Shown here: positions 57,059-64,000 of the stretch, piece by piece
Numbering within the stretch: position 1 is the stretch's first letter
Layout: every line of letters begins with the position of its first letter
Origin: Clostridia bacterium
Lineage (GTDB): Bacteria; Bacillota; Clostridia; Oscillospirales; Acutalibacteraceae
NCBI GenBank assembly: GCA_017503785.1
Contig: JAFVSK010000018.1
Span: 1 to 64,000, forward strand
Direction: 5' to 3'
DNA: 64,000 nucleotides
Made by a program: the position numbers and the translations under genes
The notes under the pieces: generated by a model
The model's database searches: none
Seen by the model: the letters and a program-made list of their open reading frames with translations, nothing else
What the model was told of the DNA's origin: nothing

Positions 57059-59014
57059 ATGAATCAATTGGAAAAAATGCGCGAGCTGGTCGATGCTATC
57101 AACAGCGCCGATACCGCCTATTATCAACACGACGAGCCCTCGCTTACCGACCGCGCCTACGACGAGCTGGTGCTGGAGTTGACCATGCTGGAGAAAATTA
57201 CCGGAGTGCATTTTTCCGACTCGCCCATCGGCAAGGTTCCTGCCGATACCAAAACCGAGCTGGAAACCGTGCGCCATTCCAAGCCGATGCTTTCGTGCAA
57301 TAAAACCAAGGACGTGAACGACCTGGTGCTGTTTGCCAAGCGCAAGGATTGCCTGCTCACTTGGAAGATGGACGGCTTGACCCTGGTGCTGCGCTACAAG
57401 CAGGGCAAGCTGGTACAGGCGATCACCCGCGGCAAGGACGGTCTGGTTGGCGAGGACGTTACCCATACCGTGCGCGAAATGCGCAACGTGCCCTCGCACG
57501 TGCCGTGCAAGGACGATTTTGAGGTGCGCGGCGAGGGCGTGGTGTCGTGGGAGGATTATAAGATCCTCACCAAGCTGGACGACAAAAGCTCTCACCCACG
57601 CAGCATGGCGGCCGGCGCGGTGCGCAGCTTCGTGGCAGATCTCGGCAAGCTCAATCACTTGGATTTCTTTGCCTTTGAGCTCATCAAGGAGGAACATGAG
57701 CCGCCCACCAAGCTGGAGCAGCTGGCCTTTTTAAAGGACAACGGCTTCGACGTGGTGGAATATCTGGAGGTGTATGCCGACGAGAAGGCCAGCGCCATTA
57801 TCGATCTGCTGGAGCAGTGGACACCCGAGGATTACGCGTATCCGGTCGACGGCATCGTTGCCGAGTACAACGACATTGCGTTCGGCCGCTCGCTGGGGGC
57901 TACTGCCCACCATGAAAAACGTATGTTGGCGCTGAAATGGCAGGACGAGCTGAAGGAAACCACGTTTCGCGGCGTGGAGCTGCACACCACGCGCAGCGGT
58001 AAGGTGAGCATTGTTGGTGTTTTCGATGAGGTCACCATCGACGGCACCAAGTTTCACCGCGCCAATTTGCACAATCTGAGCACCTTTGAGTCCTACCGCT
58101 TTGGCGTGGGCGACACAATCACCGTGTATAAGGCCAACAAGATCGTTCCGCAGATCGCCCAAAACAAAATGCTCAGCGGCACCTACGTGCTGCCGCGCTT
58201 TTGCCCGAGCTGCGGCGAGGAGCTGACGGTGCAGACCTCACTCTCCGGCGTGCGTAACTTGTATTGCCCCAACGAAGCCTGCGTGGCACGCAACGCCAAC
58301 CGCATTGCCGCCTATTGCGGGGCGATGGGCATTCACGGCATTTCGGCTTCGGTGGCCGAAAATATGGTGGCCTATGGGTGGATCAACCATTTCAAAGACC
58401 TGTATCATCTGGAGCTGTACCGCGAGGAGATCGCCAACACGCCCGGCTTTGGTGCCGACTGGTATTCCCGTATTCACGAGGCAATCGAAAGCGCGCGCAC
58501 TCCCTATATGTCGCAGTTTTTGCAGGGCTTGGGTATTCCCGCTGTGGGCACCGACGCGGCACTTCGTCTGCACGAATATTATAACGGGTCGATGACCGAT
58601 TTGGAAAAGGCGGCGAAAAAGAAGTTTGCGTTTTCGCATATTGAGGGAATCTCTCCCCGCGCCGAGGCGGCCCTTCACGAATGGTTCGGCAATCCCGCCA
58701 ACCTGAACATGCTGCACGAGCTGATGACCGAGCTTCAGTTTTCGGGAGTAGTGCCGAAAAAAATCACTGCCAAAAACCCCTTCCATGCAGCGAAGGTGGC
58801 GCTTTCGGGTGTGTATAAGACGCTGGACAAAAACGGCATGGCTGAGCTGCTGAAATCGCTGGGCGCTTTGGTGAGCAAGGAGATCACGGAGGAAACCGAG
58901 TTCTTTATCTACGGCGATATGCCCAACAGCAAGCTGGTGAGCCAAGCCATAAAGCAAGGCACCACCATGATGAGCGAGGAAAAATTCGCCGAAATGCTGG
59001 AGCAAGAGCTGTGA
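57059..59014 (+). CDS. Divergent NAD-dependent DNA ligase (LigA paralogue)
   Basis: A 651-residue ligase with every LigA domain in order: Ia (AYYQHDEPSLTDRAYDEL), adenylation domain with the nucleophile in TWKMDG (Lys103), ITRGKDGLVGEDVT and FEVRGEGVV, OB fold, Zn finger (CPSCG ... CPNEAC, near 381-405), helix-hairpin-helix and BRCT (about 575-651). It differs from housekeeping LigA at several conserved sites: the block normally reading RWAIAYKF is KRMLALKW, and RNxAAG is SHPRSMAAG. It should seal nicks, perhaps in special substrates. It stands behind regulon promoter P3 and overlaps the next gene by GTGA. Confidence 0.9.
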   Translation: MNQLEKMRELVDAINSADTAYYQHDEPSLTDRAYDELVLELTMLEKITGVHFSDSPIGKVPADTKTELETVRHSKPMLSCNKTKDVNDLVLFAKRKDCLLTWKMDGLTLVLRYKQGKLVQAITRGKDGLVGEDVTHTVREMRNVPSHVPCKDDFEVRGEGVVSWEDYKILTKLDDKSSHPRSMAAGAVRSFVADLGKLNHLDFFAFELIKEEHEPPTKLEQLAFLKDNGFDVVEYLEVYADEKASAIIDLLEQWTPEDYAYPVDGIVAEYNDIAFGRSLGATAHHEKRMLALKWQDELKETTFRGVELHTTRSGKVSIVGVFDEVTIDGTKFHRANLHNLSTFESYRFGVGDTITVYKANKIVPQIAQNKMLSGTYVLPRFCPSCGEELTVQTSLSGVRNLYCPNEACVARNANRIAAYCGAMGIHGISASVAENMVAYGWINHFKDLYHLELYREEIANTPGFGADWYSRIHEAIESARTPYMSQFLQGLGIPAVGTDAALRLHEYYNGSMTDLEKAAKKKFAFSHIEGISPRAEAALHEWFGNPANLNMLHELMTELQFSGVVPKKITAKNPFHAAKVALSGVYKTLDKNGMAELLKSLGALVSKEITEETEFFIYGDMPNSKLVSQAIKQGTTMMSEEKFAEMLEQEL

Positions 59015-59796
59015 TACTCCGCATCAAGGCGCTCACCGTTGAAGAAAACGGTAAGCTCGTTGTAGCCCGCACGTTCGACGGCGATCTTGCCGTGATTACG
59101 GGAGATACGTGTGCGCTCACGCAAGCGGTGCTGGCGGCTGTGCTCGGATACACAGCCCCCGCCTACTCTGCTGCCGTGCGGTTTTCGGCCGAAGTACAGG
59201 GTGATATTCTCTTTCACGTGAGCGGCAACAACACAAACGGTCATGCTGCGTTTTACCTGCAGGCGCACGACACCGACGGCAAGGACTGCACCGCCGCCTA
59301 TCGGGAGGCGCTGCAGCAAAGTGCCGAGGAGGCTTCGGCGAACTGCTTTTTGAGCGACGAGCGACAACGGTATCCGCAACGGCTGTTTCGGTATAAACAC
59401 ATCGACCGTTTCTTCTCCCGCGACACGTTTGCCGCGCGCACCGACGGTTTGGGTGTGACCCGCTGCTTTCGGGCGTTTTTGCGGCGCTATATCCGCGACT
59501 TCCGGCCACGGCCGCTGCCAAACGGCAAGCTATGGGTGCAGCTGCGGCCCGACGGCCGCTTCACACTGAACACCGAGCACGGCGAAGCCGCCCCCGCTCC
59601 CACCAAGGAAACGCGCGTGCTATACCGCTATCTCTGTTTTTTGATTTTGGCCGATTTTTGGCAGCAGGCCGAACAGCAACGGAATTTCCATCGCAGCGTT
59701 AAGCCCTTACTGGTGTGCGGGGCGCCACAGCAGGCGGCCGCCCTCGCGGCTGCCACACCGCCCGACCGTCAGGTGTTTTTATTGCTGGCCGGCTAG
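59011..59796 (+). CDS. Degenerate RecF/ABC-ATPase-like protein
   Basis: A 261-residue protein starting at GTG 59,011, coupled to the ligase gene by GTGA. DLAVITGDTCALTQAVLAAV near residue 25 occupies the place of a P-loop but lacks the GK[ST]. Later LWVQLRPDGRFTLN, LYRYLCFLILADFWQQAEQQ and DRQVFLLLAG look like the signature and final strands of RecF/SMC-type ATPases. I recall similar but intact ATPases in related bacteria; this one may only be structural. Assignment is tentative and rests on pattern, not on a single firm motif. Confidence 0.5.
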   Translation: MILRIKALTVEENGKLVVARTFDGDLAVITGDTCALTQAVLAAVLGYTAPAYSAAVRFSAEVQGDILFHVSGNNTNGHAAFYLQAHDTDGKDCTAAYREALQQSAEEASANCFLSDERQRYPQRLFRYKHIDRFFSRDTFAARTDGLGVTRCFRAFLRRYIRDFRPRPLPNGKLWVQLRPDGRFTLNTEHGEAAPAPTKETRVLYRYLCFLILADFWQQAEQQRNFHRSVKPLLVCGAPQQAAALAAATPPDRQVFLLLAG

Positions 59797-59800
59797 TTGT

Positions 59801-59833
59801 GTACCACTTTCGGTACATCGCGCCGTATATACT
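59801..59833 (+). promoter_or_regulatory. Regulon promoter P4 (motif plus -10)
   Basis: Motif gtaccactttcggtac (59,801-59,816), with perfect gtacc/ggtac arms, 11 bases, TATACT (59,828-59,833). Confidence 0.82.
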
Positions 59834-59864
59834 GGGGATACATTAACAATAAGGAGTGTGCTTA

Positions 59865-60920
59865 ATGAACAACACCACCTTGGACGCCATGAACGACGCC
59901 CTGCTTTCCCCTGCCGATTTTATCACGTTTATGTTCGAACGCACCGACGAGGACGGCGTGCTGTACATTCCCGGCTGGCATTACGATAATCCCGGCTGGG
60001 AGGTCAATGCCCCCGGCAGCACCGACGACGGAGCCAGCTATCGCTGCAAAATGAACTGGAACTTATTCAAATACGAAAAGGTGTTGGCAGAGTTCAAGGC
60101 CGTGTATGCGGCGCTGCAGCACATTGCTGCGGCAGGCGATCTGTTTGGTGCCTCGCCCGAAGAAGCCAAGGCTGCACTTGCCGACGAGTCGGTGTTTGCC
60201 GTATGGAATACCTATGTGCGCACCCTCGACGAGGGTGAGTTCGATACCGAGCGGGTAGAAACGATCTACGACAAGCAGGACACGATGGAATGGGTAAAGG
60301 CCATTGCCGCCCGTTTGGCAGCGGGGGAAACGCTTGAAAGCTTTGAAAAAGAAGCGTTGGCGGAATATATGGATATCGCCGTCACCGAGGAGGAGGTCGC
60401 TTATCGGTTTGCTTATCTGGAGCACCAACACAAGGAGGCCGAAAAGCGACTGGGCGACGGTTTGTGCGCCCACGACGTGTACATTCGTGCGCGCCGCCTT
60501 TGCCGCCTGTTGGCATTGAAGGCGCCCGCGCTGGTCGTTTGCAACGAAGCTCGCCAGTTCGCCGCAGCGTTTGTGCTGCAGCGGTACGGTCTGTCCCGCG
60601 AGGTGGTGGATAATACTATTCGCCTGCGCTTGGAGCAAATGGAACTGATGAGTGAGGATGAGCTGGACGAGCTGTACCGCCCACAGCGCTCCAACCGTCG
60701 CAAAAGCTTAGCACCGCTGTTTGTGTTTGAAATTTTGAGCAGGCACTCCAATTCCAAAACACATCTGCGGCAACGGGATATTCTGAAAGAGCTGGAAAAA
60801 TATCCCTATGAAATTTCACTGGAGCGCAAGGCGCTCGGTCGTATCATCCATAATTTGGTCGACACACCGCAATACGCCGTGTTTTCGGATAAAAGCGGCG
60901 TGTGGATCGAACAGGAATAA
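59865..60920 (+). CDS. Unknown protein with C-terminal winged helix paralogous to the WYL regulator
   Basis: A 351-residue protein. Residues 1-270 are acidic and mostly helical with no known domain (it opens with a Trp- and Tyr-rich segment, GWHYDNPGWEVNAPG). Residues 281-351 align with the DNA-binding domain of the WYL protein at 45,039: SLAPLFVFEILSRHSN against KLALLRILEILQKHSD, and LERKALGR against IERKAIGR in the recognition helix. It has no WYL domain. It may bind the same operator as co-regulator, or link DNA to the other proteins. It is first behind P4; a strong aaggag precedes ATG 59,865. Confidence 0.7.
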   Translation: MNNTTLDAMNDALLSPADFITFMFERTDEDGVLYIPGWHYDNPGWEVNAPGSTDDGASYRCKMNWNLFKYEKVLAEFKAVYAALQHIAAAGDLFGASPEEAKAALADESVFAVWNTYVRTLDEGEFDTERVETIYDKQDTMEWVKAIAARLAAGETLESFEKEALAEYMDIAVTEEEVAYRFAYLEHQHKEAEKRLGDGLCAHDVYIRARRLCRLLALKAPALVVCNEARQFAAAFVLQRYGLSREVVDNTIRLRLEQMELMSEDELDELYRPQRSNRRKSLAPLFVFEILSRHSNSKTHLRQRDILKELEKYPYEISLERKALGRIIHNLVDTPQYAVFSDKSGVWIEQE

Positions 60921-60941
60921 GCAGAAAAGGAGAAACAAATT

Positions 60942-61496
60942 ATGAAAGACGTATGGGTATTGTATGAGCGCTCGGATCTGGCGCGCGGCGGTGAATGGGA
61001 TTATCAGAACTATGCGACGGCATGCCGCGCGTTTGCCGATTTCGACACTGCCAAGCAAGCAATGCGAGATACCATTAAGCGCTACGCCACCGAAAAAAGC
61101 TCGATGTTTGACGGCGAGGGGAATCTCAACGAGCTGCTCGACCAATATTACTGTGACGATGATGAACGTGACACCTTCACCTACGTGGGCGAGCTGCTTC
61201 GCAAGCTTTGTCTGAATGAGCTGGACGATGCCACCGCAAAAGCCATCAAGCCGCTGTTTTGCACTACCTTCCTTTTTGCCGCCGAGATAACGACAGACAA
61301 CGGCGAGCCCGTGCTGCTGATGCGCGGTGATGACGACGGCCCTTGCAACGGTGTGAATCCCTACGTTCACACCAACCTGTTCTCCATGAACGACGATACC
61401 AAAGATTACTATTTCTACGTTGAGGATATGTTCCACATGGATTCCGACTTCTTCTCGCATCTGTTCCTGGATTTAAAAAAGGTTTCGGTGGAATAA
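60942..61496 (+). CDS. Acidic hypothetical protein
   Basis: A 184-residue acidic protein with no recognised family. It starts MKDVWVLYERSDLARGGEWD, has an acidic DDDERDTFTYVGELL segment near residue 75, and ends in an aromatic DYYFYVEDMFHMDSDFF stretch. It lies 21 bases after the winged-helix gene behind aaaaggag, so it is in the P4 operon. Strong acidity could mean DNA mimicry or protein binding, but this is only a thought. Confidence 0.55.
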   Translation: MKDVWVLYERSDLARGGEWDYQNYATACRAFADFDTAKQAMRDTIKRYATEKSSMFDGEGNLNELLDQYYCDDDERDTFTYVGELLRKLCLNELDDATAKAIKPLFCTTFLFAAEITTDNGEPVLLMRGDDDGPCNGVNPYVHTNLFSMNDDTKDYYFYVEDMFHMDSDFFSHLFLDLKKVSVE

Positions 61497-61525
61497 CCTT
61501 GTACTAAAAAAGAAGGAATTTGTGG

Positions 61526-61531
61526 TATACT
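61526..61531 (+). promoter_or_regulatory. -10 box before the phosphatase gene
   Basis: TATACT preceded by tgtgg. The 16-bp regulon motif is absent at the expected place and no clear -35 is seen, so this may be a weak internal promoter. Confidence 0.45.
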
Positions 61532-61552
61532 ATTGGTACGAGGAGGGATCGT

Positions 61553-62230
61553 ATGATTTATGCCATGAGTGATCTTCACGGCTGTTATGAAAAATACATA
61601 GCCATGCTGGACACCATTCAATTCAGCGAGCAGGATACCCTGTACGTGCTGGGCGACGTGGTGGATCGCGGCAACGGCGGTATACGCCTTTTGCAGGATA
61701 TGCAAAGCCGCCCAAACGTGGTGCCGTTGCGCGGAAATCACGACTGCATGGCCTACCGCATGCTGTCGGCACTTATCAACGACTGCATGGGCGACAGTGA
61801 CCGCTTTTTGCAGCTGTATGAGCTGTGGCTGCACGACGGCGGCGCCCCCACCTACGAGGCATTTGCCGCACTGACACCCGCTCAGCAGGCACAGATTCTT
61901 ACGTATCTCAATTCGTTTTTGATCTATGACGAGATCGCTGTGGGCGGAAACACGTTCTTTTTAGCGCACACCGTCCCCGAAAAAGAGCGCATGCTCCGGT
62001 TCGACAAGCTGCTGTGGCAGGAATTTATTGCAGGCGAGCCCGACTATGACCAAGAATACTATCCCGACAAATATCTGGTGACCGGCCACACGCCCACCGG
62101 CTTGATCGACCCCGCCTGTGCGGGCCGTATCTTCCGCCGCAATCGCCACATTGCTATTGATTGCGGTGCCGTGTTCGGCAAGTCGTTGGGCTGTATCTGC
62201 CTGGACACACTGGAGGAGTTCTATGTATAA
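61553..62230 (+). CDS. Calcineurin-like (PPP-type) metallophosphatase
   Basis: A 225-residue phosphoesterase. The metal-binding motifs are complete: MSDLHGCYEKY (DxH), VLGDVVDRGNGG (GDxxDRG), LRGNHDCM (GNHD) and VTGHTPTG (GH). This is the form of ApaH and PPP phosphatases acting on dinucleoside polyphosphates or phosphoproteins. It precedes the PolC-like gene by 18 bases and is probably co-transcribed, which suggests hydrolysis of a nucleotide signal or of a product of the polymerase; this is inference. Confidence 0.88.
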   Translation: MIYAMSDLHGCYEKYIAMLDTIQFSEQDTLYVLGDVVDRGNGGIRLLQDMQSRPNVVPLRGNHDCMAYRMLSALINDCMGDSDRFLQLYELWLHDGGAPTYEAFAALTPAQQAQILTYLNSFLIYDEIAVGGNTFFLAHTVPEKERMLRFDKLLWQEFIAGEPDYDQEYYPDKYLVTGHTPTGLIDPACAGRIFRRNRHIAIDCGAVFGKSLGCICLDTLEEFYV

Positions 62231-62248
62231 AGCAGAAAGGAAGGAAAA

Positions 62249-64000
62249 ATGGAACGCGTTGAACTACACCTACACACCAAGCTATCCGACGACGTTTCGG
62301 TTATTGAACCCGCCGAAGCCATAGAACGAGCACTGGCATGGCAGCACACCGCCGTTGCGTTCACCAATTTGAACAACGTGCAGGATTTCCCCGCCATTGC
62401 CGAGGCTGCAAGCAAGGCGCCGTCGCTGCGGGTGATCTACGGTGCCGAGCTGCGCTATGCCGCCGACAACGGTATCGCTCCCTACGGTATTACCGCGCTG
62501 GTGAAAAACCGCGCGGGACTTAAAGAACTGTATACCGTTTTATCGTCGCTGAAGGACGACGGCGTGTGCGAATTGATCGACACCGCCGTGCTGAAAAAAC
62601 ACCGCAAGAACCTGCTGATCGGTTCCTGCGGTGAGTTGAGCGAGTTATTTGCATTGATCGCGCGCGGCGCCGACCGCGAAGTCATTGAACGCGCCGCCGC
62701 CTTTTACGATTATTTTGAGATCTACCCCACCGACGATGCGGAGGAGCAGCGCGTGTATGCGGCGATCTTCCGCTTGGGCGAACAGCTGGGGGTTCCCGTG
62801 GCAGCTGTTGGCAACTGCCATTATTTAGACCGGCGCGACGAGCTCTGCCGCCGTGTGATGCGCACCGTTAAAGGGCACACCGACAAAAACACTCGCTTAT
62901 TCTTTCACTCCACCAAGGAAATGCTGGCCGCCTTTGCCTACTTGGGCGAGCGGGAAGCCTATCAAGCGGTGGTGTCCGATCCGCACACCATTGCCGCGTG
63001 TGTGGAAGCGGTATCGCCGCTTTGGGAAAACCGCTGCACGCCGGTGGTGGAAAACGCCGGCGAGCAGCTGTGCTCGTTAGCACACGCGCAGGCCAATGCG
63101 CTTTACGGCAGCCCGCTGCCCGCCCCTGTTGCCGAACGTCTGGAGGAGGAGCTGGGCCACATTCAGCGCCACGGCTTTGCGGTGCCGTATTTGGTAGCAT
63201 ACGAGTTGGCTCGCGCCATGCATCACGAGGGGGTTCGCACGGGAACGCGCGGCTCGCTGGGCTCAGTGCTGACAGCATTTTTTTTAGGAATTACCGACAG
63301 CAATCCCCTGCCGCCGCACTATCGCTGCGCACAAGGACATTACGCGGAATTTGCCGATGCCTTTGACGGTGCGGAGCTTCCCGCCAAGCCGTGCCCGGTG
63401 TGCGGCAGTCGTCTGATTGCCGACGGCCACAACATTCCCTATGAAACCTTTATGGGGTACGACGGCAGCGCTGTGCCCGATCTGTCGTTAAATTTCCCTG
63501 TTGCCAAGCGAACACGTGCGCTGGAACAACTAAAAACACAGTTCAGCGAGGAGCAGCTGGCCCATGCAGGGTGTATCACCACATTGTGGGAGCGCTTTGC
63601 CGAGGGATACATTGCCGTGTACGAGGCGGAAACTGCCGACTATCTCTCAAACAAGCAGCGCGACCGTGTGTGCCGCAAGCTGTGCGGCGTGAAGCGAAAC
63701 GTAGTCACGCATCCCTCGGCCGTTTTGGTGATGCCTGCCGAGCGGAACTTTACCGAGCTGACACCGCTGCGCGCCGCTGAACGCGACACGCCCATTCCGT
63801 CGGTTACGCAGCTCGACCATCACAGCCTGCGAAACAGTCTGATGCGCGTGGACGTGCTGGGGCACACCACGCTGGATCTGCTGATGGCCTTAGAGGCTGC
63901 CACCGGTTGTTCGGCCGATACGGTACCGTGGGACGATCCTGAAGTGTACGCATTGTTTGAAAGCGCCGACACGCTGGGGATTCCCGAGTTTGACTCGGAG
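62249..64000 (+). CDS. PolC-like DNA polymerase III alpha subunit, no exonuclease, altered active site (3' end outside window)
   Basis: 584 residues are visible and the frame is open at the window edge. It starts directly at a PHP domain (MERVELHLHTKLSDD; His7, His9), lacking PolC's N-terminal domains. PolC palm/fingers landmarks follow: TRGSLGSVLTAFFLGITDSN, CPVCGSRLIADGHNIPYETF, then VPDLSLNF and MRVDVLGHT. The distance from PHP to the GSLGS loop leaves no room for the 3'-5' exonuclease normally inserted in PolC. In the catalytic PDxD motif the second Asp is Ser413 (PDLS); Asp411 and Asp535 remain. So it may be catalytically weak or dead. It follows the phosphatase gene in one operon. Confidence 0.88.
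   Translation, partial: MERVELHLHTKLSDDVSVIEPAEAIERALAWQHTAVAFTNLNNVQDFPAIAEAASKAPSLRVIYGAELRYAADNGIAPYGITALVKNRAGLKELYTVLSSLKDDGVCELIDTAVLKKHRKNLLIGSCGELSELFALIARGADREVIERAAAFYDYFEIYPTDDAEEQRVYAAIFRLGEQLGVPVAAVGNCHYLDRRDELCRRVMRTVKGHTDKNTRLFFHSTKEMLAAFAYLGEREAYQAVVSDPHTIAACVEAVSPLWENRCTPVVENAGEQLCSLAHAQANALYGSPLPAPVAERLEEELGHIQRHGFAVPYLVAYELARAMHHEGVRTGTRGSLGSVLTAFFLGITDSNPLPPHYRCAQGHYAEFADAFDGAELPAKPCPVCGSRLIADGHNIPYETFMGYDGSAVPDLSLNFPVAKRTRALEQLKTQFSEEQLAHAGCITTLWERFAEGYIAVYEAETADYLSNKQRDRVCRKLCGVKRNVVTHPSAVLVMPAERNFTELTPLRAAERDTPIPSVTQLDHHSLRNSLMRVDVLGHTTLDLLMALEAATGCSADTVPWDDPEVYALFESADTLGIPEFDSE

Noticed and set aside
61526..61531. A sixth regulon promoter before the phosphatase gene
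   Set aside because: At the position 11 bases before this -10 the sequence is ttgtactaaaaaagaa, which lacks the TTTYGGTRC core.
44956..64000. The whole block as an integrative element
   Set aside because: The helicase is of a type found in such elements, but no integrase, relaxase, type IV secretion gene, attachment repeat or tRNA end is visible, and base composition does not change. The right end is outside the window, so this is not excluded completely.
46039..64000. A known defence system (BREX, DISARM, Zorya, Druantia, CBASS)
   Set aside because: Characteristic genes (PglZ, PglX, DrmA/B, ZorA/B, cyclase-effector pairs) are absent; only the WYL regulator and a DUF262 protein are shared with some of them.
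1..64000. CRISPR arrays, tRNA and rRNA genes
   Set aside because: No regularly spaced direct repeats and no cloverleaf or rRNA-like conserved segments were seen on reading both strands.

Overview
The window is chromosomal DNA of a fairly GC-rich Gram-positive anaerobe, most likely a gut member of the class Clostridia (Oscillospirales/Ruminococcaceae-like). The signs are the Firmicutes gene order rimP-nusA-ylxR-ylxQ-infB-rbfA-nrnA-truB, a reduced SufC-SufB pair, rubrerythrin, a Re-type citrate synthase, a C-terminal SPATG wall-sorting signal, and many sigma-A-type promoters with 17-bp spacers. I saw no tRNA, rRNA, CRISPR array, insertion sequence, integrase or attachment site.

Layout. 1-925 is the 3' part of tuf. 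1,076-12,536 is a metabolic block: an esterase, two YcxB-like membrane proteins, an AraC regulator divergent from a sugar-isomerase/two-dehydrogenase cluster, an M20 peptidase with a serine hydrolase, an SGNH esterase and rubrerythrin. 12,571-15,366 holds an acyltransferase and sufCB. 15,413-20,487 is a citrate-to-2-oxoglutarate operon (Re-citrate synthase, GntR regulator, aconitase, isocitrate dehydrogenase) whose promoter -10 box lies inside a perfect 26-bp palindrome. 20,650-21,723 is a 3'-truncated MocR regulator. 21,770-29,311 is the translation-factor operon, with an unusual leader hairpin. 29,595-35,366 encodes a 1,923-residue wall-anchored GH16 protein. 35,682-44,920 carries rhamnulokinase, an RsmF-like methyltransferase, small membrane and hypothetical proteins, a heterodimeric ABC exporter operon and a histidine phosphatase.

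The most interesting part is 44,956-64,000, which runs off the window. It starts with a WYL-domain regulator and a DUF262/HNH nuclease-like protein. Then come a CbxX-type AAA+ ATPase, a SUFU-domain protein, a 1,209-residue SF2/SNF2-like helicase, a MoxR ATPase with a DUF2201/VWA partner, a divergent NAD-dependent DNA ligase, a degenerate ATPase-like protein, a protein whose C-terminus is a winged helix paralogous to that of the WYL regulator, an acidic hypothetical protein, a calcineurin-like phosphatase and a PolC-like DNA polymerase lacking a canonical catalytic aspartate. Four promoters inside this block carry the same 16-bp element exactly 11 bp before the -10 box, where the -35 should be; a fifth copy precedes the WYL gene. 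I infer one regulon, probably activated by the WYL protein, that handles DNA (repair, damage response or anti-phage defence). The arrangement recalls the mycobacterial PafBC WYL activator, but I recognise no described system with this gene set.
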